From contig NZ_AUDJ01000011.1 in the NCBI RefSeq assembly GCF_000425405.1, forward strand, positions 62,001-126,000: DNA of 64,000 nucleotides, in the 5' to 3' direction. Source of the DNA: Ferrimonas kyonanensis DSM 18153 (lineage in GTDB: Bacteria > Pseudomonadota > Gammaproteobacteria > Enterobacterales > Shewanellaceae). A model generated the notes under the pieces. It was given only the letters and a program-made list of their open reading frames with translations. It had not been told where the DNA came from and ran no database searches. Below, piece by piece: positions 1 through 9,600 of the stretch (within the stretch, counting starts at the first letter, position 1; each line of letters opens with the position of its first letter). Both the position numbers and the translations under genes were made by a program.

Positions 1-297
1 ATTTTTACATATGCGACTGGATTTTTACCCATCTTTTCAGAAGCTTAGACTTTCCGAAAGCGCCAAATTGCTCGAAAAAAGCGAGCAATCCAACCATTGC
101 TTAAAACACGATATTAATAAAAAAAGCTTATAAAGCTTCTCTTAAATCAAACAGTTAGATCATCAAAGAAAAAGTGTGAACTGCTACCAAACCCCCACTA
201 TTGCACCTACTCGCTCATGCATGTTAGATTCCGCGGCCAGATGAATGTCTAAAACTTGACTAAGATTTATTAATATAATGAATTTAGTCAGCGTAAG
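1..297. other. AT-rich upstream region of the LysR gene
   Basis: No gene is visible here. The stretch holds a hairpin with 8-bp arms at 67-74 and 82-89 around a 7-nt A-rich loop, with no T tract behind it. A good -10 box (TATAAT) lies at 274-279, just ahead of the LysR gene, but without a convincing -35 box at normal spacing. The left window edge may cut off whatever lies upstream. Confidence 0.4.
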
Positions 298-309
298 TTG
301 GAAAGTACT

Positions 310-1239
310 ATGCCAGTGTTAATGCGTGACTTTGATTCGATTGATATACGACTGCTCATAGTGTTCCGCGCAGTGGTTTTTACCGGTAGCTTAAGCAAAG
401 CCGCCCGGAAACTGTCCGTAACGCCTAGTGCCGTCAGTCAATCCCTGTCAAAACTAAGTAAATACTTCAGCCACCCACTGTTCACCCGAACCAGCAATGG
501 ACTGGAACCCACCGATTTCGCGATGGAGCTGTACGGCTACGTTAACTCGGCCCTGGATCTGCTGCAGGACGGCGTTGAAAGCCTGAGCGACTTCGATCCA
601 GCCAACAGCAAACGTCGCTTTAGAATCTCGGCCAACCACATTCTTGACCTGATCATTCTTCACCCGCTGGCCCGCCACATCGAGTCCTTTAACAGTCAAC
701 TCAAGGTGTCGGTCAATAACCTGGTGGAAGAGGAATCGAAGATCATCGACAGCCTGCAGATCGACAACAACGACCTGTGCCTAGTGGCGATGAAGATCGA
801 CATGAAGAGCATCATTCAGGAGAAGGTGCTGGACGAAGAGATGGTGGTTCTGGGCTGCAAATCCAACCCGTTGACCAAAGAGGTCATCGACATGGACACC
901 TTCCTGGCTCAGCGTCACTGCCGTTACGCCGTCGGCCAGATTGGCTACAAGATGGGCAACGCCATGAACATGGGTTACGTCGACGAACGGGAAGTGTTCC
1001 TGGACACCAACAACCCCTTCAACGCCATGATGATGACTCAGGGCACCGACACCCTGGTGACCATCTCCCGCTGGTTGTGGGAAAAGTACGCCAGCCAATT
1101 CGAACTGGCAGAGATTAAGACCAGCTTCGACATTCCAACGGTGCCGCTGTATCTGACCTATCTGAAGAAGATGGAAGACAGCAAGGCCAATCGCTGGTTG
1201 CGCGACCAGGTCAAACAGACCCTCGCTTCATTGCGATAA
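310..1239 (+). CDS. LysR-family transcriptional regulator
   Basis: A LysR-type DNA-binding regulator of about 309 residues, the usual family length. The N-terminal winged helix-turn-helix spans roughly residues 8-65 and includes the typical stretch SKAARKLSVTPSAVSQSLSK, followed by the linker helix and an effector-binding domain of the periplasmic-binding-protein fold to about residue 300. An in-frame TTG lies at 298; ATG at 310 has GGAAAG just upstream and is preferred, and ATG at 322 is also possible. The gene stands alone: the next gene (tdk) runs convergently. LysR regulators often act on a divergent neighbour, but the window edge hides that side, so the target and inducer cannot be named. 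Confidence 0.85.
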   Translation: MPVLMRDFDSIDIRLLIVFRAVVFTGSLSKAARKLSVTPSAVSQSLSKLSKYFSHPLFTRTSNGLEPTDFAMELYGYVNSALDLLQDGVESLSDFDPANSKRRFRISANHILDLIILHPLARHIESFNSQLKVSVNNLVEEESKIIDSLQIDNNDLCLVAMKIDMKSIIQEKVLDEEMVVLGCKSNPLTKEVIDMDTFLAQRHCRYAVGQIGYKMGNAMNMGYVDEREVFLDTNNPFNAMMMTQGTDTLVTISRWLWEKYASQFELAEIKTSFDIPTVPLYLTYLKKMEDSKANRWLRDQVKQTLASLR

Positions 1240-1303
1240 CACCGAATTGCGGGAATGGATTCCTGCCCCTCTCCCCAGCTTCAACCTTCCCTTTCTGCCA
1301 GGC

Positions 1304-1327
1304 AAAAAAAAGCCGGCACATACCGGC
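1304..1327 (-). terminator. Intrinsic terminator downstream of tdk
   Basis: Read on the minus strand, a GCCGG/CCGGC stem with a 6-nt loop (plus positions 1312-1327) is followed directly by eight T residues (complement of the A run 1304-1311). It lies about 130 bases after the tdk stop codon. The region between holds no other recognisable gene. Confidence 0.75.
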
Positions 1328-1459
1328 AAACCCACACTGCGCTAGCAACTTAAAACTGCTTTAAATTTAGCAGCGGTTTACCAGCTTGCAATATTCGGGC
1401 GTATTTTCAGCCGAGAGTGCCCCACCGGTTCGATGCGACACCCCCTGATTCATCGATAC

Positions 1460-2038
1460 TCAGTCCCAGGCCAACTCTCGATAATGGGTCCGGCACATGG
1501 AGACATAACTGTCGTTACCACCGATCTGTACCTGGTCACCGTTGCGCACCGGGTTGCCGGTTTCATCCAGCCGAACCACCATGTTGGCTTTACGGCCACA
1601 GTGACAGATGGTCTTGAGTTCAACCAGTTTATCCGCCCAGGCCAACAGGTATTGGGCACCTTCAAACAGCTCCCCCTGGAAATCGGTGCGTAAGCCGTAA
1701 CAGAGTACGGGAATGTCCATCTTGTCCACCAGGTAGGTCAATTGACGCACCTGACTCTTGGTCAGGAACTGACACTCATCCACCAGCAGACAATTGACCG
1801 CTTGAGCGTCATTCTCCCGCAGGACCATCTGGATCAGATCATCCTCTTTGCGGTAGATAAGGGCATCGGACGACAACCCGATTCGCGACGTCACTTTTCC
1901 CTGACCGTAACGGTCATCCAGGCCCGCGGTCATCACCAGAACCTGCATGCCCCGTTCGCGGTAGTTGTACGCCGATTGCAGCAGAGAGGTGGATTTTCCG
2001 GCATTCATTGCCGAATAGTAAAAGTAGAGTTGAGCCAA
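1460..2038 (-). CDS. tdk: Thymidine kinase
   Basis: Phosphorylates thymidine to dTMP with ATP in the pyrimidine salvage pathway. The protein is 192 residues. The start is the TTG at 2038: from there the protein reads [17 protein letters not shown], matching the E. coli Tdk N terminus, and GGGG lies upstream at SD distance; no ATG gives this N terminus. The P-loop is around residues 9-17, the catalytic DECQFL motif at 87-92 (Glu88), and the zinc site is formed by Cys145, Cys147, Cys182 and His185. It is a type II (TK1-like) enzyme. It sits alone on the minus strand between the transporter gene and a terminator. Confidence 0.95.
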   Translation of the reverse strand: MAQLYFYYSAMNAGKSTSLLQSAYNYRERGMQVLVMTAGLDDRYGQGKVTSRIGLSSDALIYRKEDDLIQMVLRENDAQAVNCLLVDECQFLTKSQVRQLTYLVDKMDIPVLCYGLRTDFQGELFEGAQYLLAWADKLVELKTICHCGRKANMVVRLDETGNPVRNGDQVQIGGNDSYVSMCRTHYRELAWD

Positions 2039-2131
2039 AATTGATCCCCCAGTAATCGCTGAGGCAAGTCTACCGAAAAGCCCGGATCTGAACCAGAGTG
2101 GGGGGGCAAAAAATGGCGGCGGCAAACGCAA

Positions 2132-2155
2132 ATCGGGCCCCTGGTGGGGCCCGAT
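2132..2155 (-). terminator. Hairpin terminator of the NhaC-type transporter gene
   Basis: A perfect 10-bp stem ATCGGGCCCC/GGGGCCCGAT with a 4-nt loop starts 17 bases after the transporter stop codon. The tail on the minus strand (TTTGCGTTTG) is a weak T tract, so termination may be incomplete. Confidence 0.6.
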
Positions 2156-2172
2156 GTGTCAGCGGATTAACC

Positions 2173-3732
2173 TCAGCGCCGACACAGGCGTTTCAGCAGC
2201 AGAATCACCAGCACCAGCCCCAGGGTGGCGGTGGCAAATCCGGCCATGACCGACCCGGTCATCCCCAGTACCAGGTAACCGGCCAGCGAGATCAGTGCGG
2301 TCAGCACCGCATAGGGCAACTGAGTAGTAACATGATCAATGTGGTGGCATCCGGCACCGGTGGAGGACAGGATGGTGGTGTCGGAGATCGGCGAACAGTG
2401 ATCGCCGAACACCGCACCGGCCAGTACCGAAGACAGCATCGGCAGCATCAGTGCCAGATCCACCGCTTCGGCCATGTTGGCAGCAATGGGCAGCATGATG
2501 GCAAAGGTGCCCCAACTGGTGCCGGTGGCAAAGGCGGCAAAGCCACTGAGCAAAAACAGCAACGCCGGCAATCCCCAGGCAGGCAGGTTACCCTGGGCCA
2601 GAGTCGCCATGAATTCGCCGGTCTTCATGTCGCTGATCACCCCGGCAATGGTCCAGGCAAACAGCAGAATGTAGATAGCCGGTAGCATCGATTTGATGCC
2701 ACTGATCACCGCCTTACTGATGTAGGCCGCCGGCACCCCCTGGCGCAAACCGAACAGCAGGGTAAAGCCGACCCCGGCCAGGCCAGAGTAGAACAGGGAC
2801 CAGGCGACATCGGTGTTTTCAAAGGCACCGATAAGGGAGAACGCCTTGTCGTCCGCCGCCAAGACCTGGTTGCCGGAAAACAACATCAAAGAAACCGTTA
2901 TCGCAATCAGGAAACCGATGGGGGCCACCAGGCCGGCGACCCGGCCATTGTTGGCCTCGGGCAGGTCCAGCTCTTCACCGGCAGGCACCCCTTTGGCTTC
3001 GTCCCACAGTTGACCGCGCTGAGCTCGCTGCTCGGCGTCCGCCATGGCGCCGAAATCCAGGCCGAAATAGACCACCGCCAGTAACAGGGCAAAGGCAAAG
3101 ATGGCATAGAAGTTCATCGGTACCATCTGCATAAAGGCACTCAGGTAACCGATGTCGGTCATGCCATGGGTGGTGAGCAAGCCCCCGATCAGGGCGATGA
3201 TGTACGCGCCCCAGGAGGAGATCGGTGAGATCACGCAGATGGGCGCCGAGGTGGAGTCGATGCAGTAGGCCAGCTTTTCCCGCGACACCTGATAGTGATC
3301 GGTCACCGGCCTGGCCACCGAGCCCACCACCAGAGTGTTGAAGTAGTCATCGATGAAGATCACCACCCCCAGTGCCATGGTCATCAACTTGGCATCGCGG
3401 CCGCAGCGGATGCGGTGACGGGCCCAATCGGCGAAAGCACGGGTCGCCCCGGAGACCGAAATCAGCGCAGTCATCACCCCCAGTAACACCAGAAAACCGA
3501 GCGTGTAGAGATTCCAGCTGTTGAGGGCGCCGTCATCCCAAACCAGAGAGACGGCACGGGAACCGAGCTCGGAAGCGCCATCAACCACAGAGAAATCCAC
3601 CAGCATCAGGATGCCAATGGCAATGCCTAACCCCAGGGACAGCAGAACTTTTCGGCTGGCGATTGCCATGCCAATGGCCACCACGGGGGGCAGCAGGGAG
3701 AGTGCCGAATCGGCGTAACTAATTAAAGCCAT
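2173..3732 (-). CDS. NhaC-superfamily transporter, predicted lysine transporter
   Basis: A polytopic inner-membrane protein of about 519 residues with some 12 hydrophobic segments and the NhaC-superfamily pattern (FIDDYFNTLVVGSVARP near residue 145, then STSAPICVISPISSWGAY). By fold alone it would be called a Na+/H+ antiporter. The leader changes this: a lysine riboswitch lies directly upstream (3877-4016). Riboswitch-controlled NhaC-type genes were predicted by comparative genomics to be lysine transporters (called LysW in that work), so lysine uptake or efflux coupled to Na+ is the best inference. The start is uncertain: ATG at 3732 is chosen, with in-frame GTG 3774 and TTG 3780 also open; none has a strong SD. 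The gene is monocistronic. Confidence 0.85.
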   Translation of the reverse strand: MALISYADSALSLLPPVVAIGMAIASRKVLLSLGLGIAIGILMLVDFSVVDGASELGSRAVSLVWDDGALNSWNLYTLGFLVLLGVMTALISVSGATRAFADWARHRIRCGRDAKLMTMALGVVIFIDDYFNTLVVGSVARPVTDHYQVSREKLAYCIDSTSAPICVISPISSWGAYIIALIGGLLTTHGMTDIGYLSAFMQMVPMNFYAIFAFALLLAVVYFGLDFGAMADAEQRAQRGQLWDEAKGVPAGEELDLPEANNGRVAGLVAPIGFLIAITVSLMLFSGNQVLAADDKAFSLIGAFENTDVAWSLFYSGLAGVGFTLLFGLRQGVPAAYISKAVISGIKSMLPAIYILLFAWTIAGVISDMKTGEFMATLAQGNLPAWGLPALLFLLSGFAAFATGTSWGTFAIMLPIAANMAEAVDLALMLPMLSSVLAGAVFGDHCSPISDTTILSSTGAGCHHIDHVTTQLPYAVLTALISLAGYLVLGMTGSVMAGFATATLGLVLVILLLKRLCRR

Positions 3733-3833
3733 CGTAATGTTATCGTCATTATTAGCGATGGAGGCAACTGACACGGCCAAAGCCGCGGGGGACTAGCAAA
3801 AAGCGAGAGATCCACCTTCCATTCAGTAGCGCT

Positions 3834-3878
3834 CCATAGTAAATCATCTTCCCAACATCCGGTTGGAATTTACTATGG
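3834..3878 (-). promoter_or_regulatory. Expression-platform hairpin of the lysine riboswitch
   Basis: A perfect 11-bp inverted repeat (CCATAGTAAAT at 3868-3878 on the minus strand, pairing with 3834-3844) contains an inner CCAAC/GTTGG stem. Its 5' arm starts inside the last two bases of the 3' strand of the aptamer P1 helix, so the two structures compete at their border. There is no T tract behind it, and a GGAAGGTGG sequence lies just downstream at 3812-3820. I infer a translational or folding switch rather than a simple terminator. Confidence 0.55.
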
Positions 3879-4016
3879 CAGTGTTACTCCTGTTAGAAGT
3901 AACCCCAGCGCGCAGGGATGATGCCCGGCACACTTCGGCATCGACTCCTTTGGGCCGGCGTCGTCGGGTATCAACCTCGACCGGCTTACTGATAGGCGAT
4001 GCGCCTCTACCTTATC
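3877..4016 (-). promoter_or_regulatory. Lysine riboswitch (L box) aptamer
   Basis: On the minus strand the leader shows the conserved lysine-aptamer elements in order: the P1 5' strand and loop-E region GGTAGAGGCGC (from 4011), ATCAGTAAGCC, the strongly conserved GGAGTCGATGCCGAAG block, a P5 hairpin with arms GTTACTTC/GGAGTAAC, and the P1 3' strand CTGCC (3877-3881) that pairs with GGTAG. The order and blocks match the known lysC leaders of E. coli and B. subtilis as I remember them. A small 6-bp hairpin (4022-4039) precedes the aptamer. It controls the NhaC-type transporter gene downstream. Confidence 0.88.
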
Positions 4017-4093
4017 GGTACTCGCATACGAAGATGCGAAGGCGGCATTCTAACTGCAAGTGCCCCTCACTTGACCAGCAGATGCCGCCATAT

Positions 4094-4109
4094 TGTGAGT
4101 TATATCACA
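4094..4109 (-). promoter_or_regulatory. CRP-binding site and promoter of the riboswitch-transporter unit
   Basis: The 16-bp sequence is TGTGA-N6-TCACA with both half sites perfect, the core of the CRP consensus. A TAGAAT -10 box sits on the minus strand at 4047-4052. The start site implied by it (about 4040) puts the CRP centre (4101.5) near -61.5, the classical class I activating position. The -10 assignment is tentative because the same bases can pair with the aptamer end. Confidence 0.6.
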
Positions 4110-4110
4110 G

Positions 4111-5037
4111 TTATAACAGTTCTGTGAGCTTAGGGACAGCGTCAAACAGATCCGCTTCCAGTCCATAATCGGCCACCTGGAAAATCGGCGCATCCGGGTC
4201 CTTGTTGATCGCCACGATCACCTTGGACTCCTTCATGCCGGCCAGGTGTTGAATGGCACCGGAGATGCCCACCGCGATGTACAGATCCGGGGCGACAATT
4301 TTACCGGTTTGTCCCACCTGCAAATCGTTGGCTACGTAGCCCGCATCCACCGCCGCCCGAGAGGCACCGATGGCTCCACCGAGCTTGTCGGCCAGAGCTT
4401 CGATCAAAGCAAAGTTCTCGCCGCTGCCCAAACCGCGGCCGCCGGAGATCACCACCCGTGCGGCGCCAAGCTCAGGACGCTCAGACTGCACCAGCTCTTC
4501 GCCGACAAACTGGCTGAGGCCGCTGTCCTTGACGCTGGACACCGTCTCGATGTCTGCCGCCGCCTGAGTGGCTACGGCATCGAACGCGCTGGTTCGAATG
4601 GTCAGCACCTTGATGGCATCCAGGCTTTGTACCGTTGCCAGGGCATTACCGGCATAAATCGGGCGCACAAAGGTGTCTTCTGACTCAATGGCAATAACAT
4701 CGGAGTGCTGAGCCACGTCCAGCAATGCCGCCGCCCGCGGCAGCACGTCTTTGCCCTTGGCACTGGCTGCGGCCAGGATGTGGCTGTAGCCACCGGCCAG
4801 CTCCAGCACCAGGTCGGCGACCGGTTCTGCCAGCTGATGGGCATACCCATCGTGATCCGCCAGCAACACCTTGGTGACGCCAGCCAGTTGTGCCGCCTGA
4901 TTGGCGGCCTCGGCCACGCCGCTGCCGGCGACCAATACATGAATCTCCTGACCCAGTTGAGTGGCCGCACCCACGACTTTGGCACACTCGGCACCCAGGC
5001 CCTGTTTGTCCAGCTCTGCAATAATGAGGATCGCCAT
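4111..5037 (-). CDS. etfA: Electron transfer flavoprotein alpha subunit
   Basis: The FAD-binding subunit of ETF, which carries electrons from acyl-CoA dehydrogenases to ETF:quinone oxidoreductase. The 308-residue protein has the usual two parts: an N-terminal nucleotide-binding-like domain to about residue 185 and a C-terminal FAD domain with GGRGLGSGENF near 199-209 and the ETF-alpha signature PDLYIAVGISGAIQHLAGMK near 250-270, then NKDPDAPIF. Its ATG overlaps the etfB stop as TAATG, so the two are translationally coupled. Regulation probably follows the LiuR-like operator upstream of etfB, linking the pair to branched-chain amino acid and fatty acid breakdown. Confidence 0.95.
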   Translation of the reverse strand: MAILIIAELDKQGLGAECAKVVGAATQLGQEIHVLVAGSGVAEAANQAAQLAGVTKVLLADHDGYAHQLAEPVADLVLELAGGYSHILAAASAKGKDVLPRAAALLDVAQHSDVIAIESEDTFVRPIYAGNALATVQSLDAIKVLTIRTSAFDAVATQAAADIETVSSVKDSGLSQFVGEELVQSERPELGAARVVISGGRGLGSGENFALIEALADKLGGAIGASRAAVDAGYVANDLQVGQTGKIVAPDLYIAVGISGAIQHLAGMKESKVIVAINKDPDAPIFQVADYGLEADLFDAVPKLTELL

Positions 5038-5786
5038 TAGACCACCTTCGCTTCGTTTTTCAGCTTCTCAACCAGCTCTTCAACCGAGCCCACCATGATG
5101 CCGCCACTGCGTTCCGCCGGGGCCGTTACCTTTATTACCTGTTGGTGGGATTTCAACTGCAACTCGAAATCCGCCACTGTAACGGTGTCCAGTGGTTTGC
5201 GCTTGGCCTTCATAATATTCGGCAGCGACGCATAGCGCGGTTCATTCAGGCGCAGATCTGCAGACACAACGGCAGGCAGTTTGACACTCAGGGTTTGAAT
5301 GCCGCCATCGATCTCCCGGGCAACGGTGACTTGATCGCCTTCGACCTCAATGCTGGAGGCAAAGGTTGCCTGCCCCATGCCTGCCAGTGCCGCCGTCATC
5401 TGCGCGGTCTGGTTGTTGTCGCCATCGATGGATTGCTTACCAAACAGCACCAAATCGGGTTGCTCCTTTTCAACAACCGCTTTTAACACCTTGGCAATCG
5501 AGATGGGCGCCAACTCTTCATCGTGCTCCACCAGAATCCCGCGATCGGCGCCCAAGGCCATGGCCGTACGCAATTGCTCCTGGGCCACTTTAGGACCGAT
5601 TGATACCGCAATAATCTCATCGGCCTGGCCTTTTTCCTTTAGCCTTACCGCTTCCTCGACGGCGATCTCGCAGAAGGGGTTGATCGCCATCTTCAGGTTG
5701 GCCAGTTCCACCGCTGACTCATCAGCAGCGACTCTCACCTTCACATAGGGATCGACCACCCGCTTGATCGGAACCAGAATCTTCAT
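5037..5786 (-). CDS. etfB: Electron transfer flavoprotein beta subunit
   Basis: The partner of EtfA; the heterodimer binds FAD and AMP and accepts electrons from several flavin dehydrogenases in the cytoplasm. The 249-residue protein starts [19 protein letters not shown], typical of the family, and carries the beta signature around residues 165-200 ([20 protein letters not shown], then DLRLNEPRY). The SD AAAGGACG lies 5-12 bases before the ATG at 5786. First gene of the etfB-etfA operon, with a 1-base stop/start overlap. Length and gene order are normal. Confidence 0.95.
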   Translation of the reverse strand: MKILVPIKRVVDPYVKVRVAADESAVELANLKMAINPFCEIAVEEAVRLKEKGQADEIIAVSIGPKVAQEQLRTAMALGADRGILVEHDEELAPISIAKVLKAVVEKEQPDLVLFGKQSIDGDNNQTAQMTAALAGMGQATFASSIEVEGDQVTVAREIDGGIQTLSVKLPAVVSADLRLNEPRYASLPNIMKAKRKPLDTVTVADFELQLKSHQQVIKVTAPAERSGGIMVGSVEELVEKLKNEAKVV

Positions 5787-5849
5787 AGTACGTCCTTTGT
5801 TTAGCGCCAGAATCGACTTTGCATAACACTGCTTCCCACTCTAATTACT

Positions 5850-5867
5850 GTTAACGTAAACGTCAAC
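5850..5867 (-). promoter_or_regulatory. LiuR-like operator over the etfBA promoter
   Basis: An 18-bp imperfect palindrome GTTAACGT-AA-ACGTCAAC lies about 65 bases ahead of etfB. On the minus strand it supplies a -35 box TTGACG with TAGAGT 17 bases downstream as -10. The pattern resembles the LiuR (MerR family) motif known upstream of branched-chain amino acid catabolic and etf genes in Shewanella and relatives. The match is from memory and was not scored against a matrix. Confidence 0.5.
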
Positions 5868-6010
5868 ATTCAAAGGCCGGCAGCAGGGTGAAAATGAACA
5901 GAAGCTGAACCAGTGACATCGAAGGACATTTTTTTCAATGACACGGAACTCCTGAATAATGTAAATGTCTGCAAAGATATCGATATATCATCTTAGTAAT
6001 GAGTAATTAA

Positions 6011-6038
6011 TTGTCTTAATTTACGAGACAACTATAAT
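6011..6038 (+). promoter_or_regulatory. Putative hns promoter
   Basis: TTGTCT (6011-6016) and a perfect TATAAT (6033-6038) are separated by 16 bp, about 60 bases before the hns start. The -35 box is one arm of an inverted repeat TTGTCT/AGACAA (6026-6031), a possible operator. The whole stretch 5940-6090 is AT-rich, as expected for an H-NS autoregulated promoter. Confidence 0.5.
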
Positions 6039-6098
6039 TGCCCATGCTAATCTAAACACTGTTAAATTTGCACACTTGATAATTAGGTTGAATCCACG

Positions 6099-6491
6099 AT
6101 GGCTGATTTCTTAGAAATTTTGACTCACGGTCGCCGCTTAAAGGCTCAAGTTAAAGAGCTAGAGCTGGATGAGCTGAAAGATGTAATCGCTAAACTGCAG
6201 AAAATTGCAGACGAGCGCGAAGCTGAAGCAGAGGAAGAAATTGCTGCTCAAGCTGAACGCCTGGCTAAAATTGAAGCAATCCGCAAGCAACTTGCAGAAG
6301 ATGGAATTAGCGTTGATGAGCTAAATGCACTGGAAAGTGCTTCTCCACGTCGCAAGCGTGCACCACGCCCAGCTAAATACAAGATTGTTGTTGATGGCGA
6401 AACCCTGACTTGGACCGGCCAAGGCCGCACTCCAAAAGCCATCAAAGAAAAACTGGATCAAGGTCACTCCCTGGAAGAGTTTCTGATTTAA
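6099..6491 (+). CDS. hns: H-NS family nucleoid-associated protein
   Basis: A global silencer that coats and bridges AT-rich DNA. The 130-residue protein has the family layout: an N-terminal coiled-coil oligomerisation region (residues 1-75, rich in Lys/Glu/Ala), a short basic linker (SPRRKRAPRPAKYK), and the C-terminal DNA-binding domain with the core TWTGQGRTPKAIKEKL near residues 107-122. The Q-G-R hook that enters the minor groove is intact. It is a single-gene unit with its own promoter and a strong terminator. The codon use is more AT-rich than its neighbours, as often seen for hns in otherwise GC-rich genomes. Confidence 0.95.
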   Translation: MADFLEILTHGRRLKAQVKELELDELKDVIAKLQKIADEREAEAEEEIAAQAERLAKIEAIRKQLAEDGISVDELNALESASPRRKRAPRPAKYKIVVDGETLTWTGQGRTPKAIKEKLDQGHSLEEFLI

Positions 6492-6512
6492 GATTTAGTT
6501 ACAAAGTTTCCT

Positions 6513-6542
6513 AAAACGGCTGCCAATGGCAGCCGTTTTTTT
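6513..6542 (+). terminator. Intrinsic terminator of hns
   Basis: A perfect stem (AAAACGGCTGCC/GGCAGCCGTTTT) with loop AAT and a run of T residues (6536-6542) begins 21 bases after the hns stop. Confidence 0.9.
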
Positions 6543-6632
6543 ATGCCCGCTTGCCGAAGGCGAATTGCAGCCCCTCGTCGATGCAAGGATAATGGATTCG
6601 ATTCAGGAATAATAAAACAAAAGGATTTTTGA

Positions 6633-9600
6633 ATGCCTCTGCCCACAACTCATTGGCGTTGGCGGCTGCTGTGTCAGGTGCTCGCCTGCGCCGCCAGCCT
6701 GCCGGCATTTGCCAGCCCCACTCAACCCGTCAGCGCCATTGCCAGTGCCGATGATCACTACCTGGCCTTTACCCATGCCACCTTAATCCCCACTCCCGGC
6801 CAGCGACTCGAGAATGCGACGCTGGTGATAAAAGATGGGAAAATTGTTTCTATTTCAGAAAGTAACAAGGTTCCAGACGGGGCAAGAGAGATCCATTCCA
6901 GGGGAAAAACCATCTATCCGGGCTTTATTGACCCCTATACCGACTTTGGCCAACAGTGGCAGTATTCCGACTACCCCGACGGCGGGCCTCACTATAATGC
7001 CGAACAAGCCGGCGCCAAGGTAAATAACCGGGCCATCCACGCCGAAATGAACTGGGCGGACCATTTCCAATTTGATCATGAACGCGCTCAAGATTGGCAT
7101 AATAATGGCTTCACTTCGGTACAAACCGGCAAACTCGACGGCTTATTTCAGGGCATGAGTGCAACGGTCTCCCTCATTGACCTTCATTCTGAAAGCAGTA
7201 TCTATGCCATCGAAGGCGCTCACCTGATGTCATTTGACAAGGGAAGTTCTGAGCAAGAATACCCAAACTCGCTCATGGGCAGTATTGCGCTTATTCGACA
7301 AACGTTAAAAGATGCACAGTGGTATCAACAGCAATCCAGCAAATCAATACCTCAGTTATCGTTAAACCTGAATCAAACCTTTACCAAACTGTTACAGTTT
7401 AACAATCAACGAATCATATTTGACCCAGGACAAGGAAACAACGCCTCCCGCGCGCTGCAACTGTTGCAACCATTTCATCCTTCGCCGGTACTCGTGGGCA
7501 ATGGTTTAGAGTTTGAGCGACTGGAGTCGCTGAAACAAACTCGGCTTATCTTGCCATTAACTCTGGCTGCAAAACCGCCATTGGATGCCGGATTGGATAT
7601 TAGCCTTAAACAGCTTCGCCATTGGGAGCGCAGTCCCGGCAACCTTGCGGCAGTCGCCGCCGCCAATATTCCCTTTGCCATCACTCAGCATGGAATCGAT
7701 CCACTCGAGTTTTGGAACCGAATAACCAAAGCGGTGGAATATGGACTGCCCAAATCCACCGCTTTGGCCGCCTTGACTACCGTCGCCGCTGAATATGCCG
7801 GCGTCGACGACTTCCTTGGCCAACTGCAACCCGGCTTTCAGGCCGATTTGGTGATCGCCACCGGTGACCTGTTTGCCGGAGCCGAGATTGAAAGCCTGTA
7901 CCTCAAGGGCCGACCTCTGCCATTGAATCCGCAACTGGGTAGTCGGCTTTCGGGTCAATATCAGTTGTCCATTGATGAGACCGACCTGACGCTGGTTCTG
8001 AGCCAGGATCAGGGCGAACTCTCCGCCCAACTTGAAAGCGGCGAACGGCTGATTCTGCTGGACGTCTCCCACAGCGCGGCGGAACAGTTCAGCGCCGTCG
8101 CCGACCTGACGGAACTGGGCTTACCCGGATTAACCCGGTTGACCTTGCACCGGGTCCGCCAAGGATTGTTTGGCAACCTGACCCAGCACGACGGTCAACT
8201 GCTGCCGCTGGCAGCCAGCTACCTGGGTCCGATAGCCACGAGCACCGAACCGGAGCCAGTGACAGCACCGACCTACCTGAGCCGTCTGACTCGACCGAAC
8301 CGGGCCTTCGGTACCGACGCCCCCCTGCAGCAGGAACGACTGCACATTCGCGGGGCCACCCTGTGGACCGCCGCTGACGACGGCATCATCGCCGATGCCG
8401 ATCTGCTGATCGACAATGGGGTGATTCGCGCCATCGGCGAGAACCTCACCACCCCAGAAGGCTTCGACGTCCTCGATGCACAGGGCAAACACCTGACCCC
8501 CGGCTTTATCGATGAGCACAGCCACATCGCCATTCGAGGCGGTGTCAACGAAGCGTCGGACAGCAACACCGCCGAAGTCCGAATCGGTGACGTTCTCGAT
8601 GCCGACGACATTCACATCTACCGGTCGTTGGCCGGAGGGGTCACCACCGCTCAATTGCTGCACGGCAGCGCCAACGTTATTGGTGGCCAGGCCCAGGTGA
8701 TCAAACTGCGTTGGGGCGAATCCGACCATGACCTCAAATTTCAACAGGCCCCAGCCAGCATTAAGTTTGCCCTGGGTGAAAACGTCAAACAGAGCAATTG
8801 GGGCGATCGTTACGTCAGTCGCTTTCCCCAAACCCGAATGGGAGTAGAAGCCTACCTGGAGGATCAGTTTGAACAGGCCAGGGAACTGCAACGTCAGCAA
8901 CAGGCCTACCAAAGCCTGAGTCGTAACCAGAAACGGCGCCAATTGGCCCCGCGCCCCAACGACCGGCTTGAGGCCCTGATCGAGATACTGAACGGCAGCC
9001 GCAACATTCACGTTCATTCCTACGTGCAATCGGAAATTCTGATGTTGCTGCGGTTGTCGCAGCGGCTGGGATTCCACGTTCAGACCTTCACCCACATCCT
9101 CGAGGGCTACAAGGTGGCCGATGAGATGGCCAGCTATGGCACCAGTGCGTCCACCTTTTCAGACTGGTGGGCCTACAAGTTTGAAGTCTATGATGCCATT
9201 CCCCACAACGCCTGCCTGCTGCTGCAGAAAGGCGTCAACACCAGCATCAATTCGGACAGCGCCGACTTGATTCGCAAGCTCAATCAGGAAGCCGCCAAAT
9301 CGATGATGTACTGCGGCATGAGCGCCGAACAAGCCCTGAAGATGATCACCATCAACCCGGCCAAGCAGCTGAAGATTGATCGCTACACCGGCTCACTGGA
9401 AACGGGCAAACAGGCGGATCTGGTGCTGTGGGACCAACCGCCGATGTCGGTGTATGCCCGGGTGGAGTCCACCTGGGTGGATGGCGTGCGTCGTTTCGAC
9501 CGCCAGCGCGATCGGCAGCTGCAGCGTCAAGCCGGAGCCGAACGTCAGGCCTTGATTCAGAAACTGCTGCTCGATGACAGCGATGACGGGGAGGGCGAAT

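Noticed and set aside
3863-4168. A 101-codon plus-strand frame
   Set aside because: It runs through the lysine riboswitch on the opposite strand and has no SD or protein-like composition.
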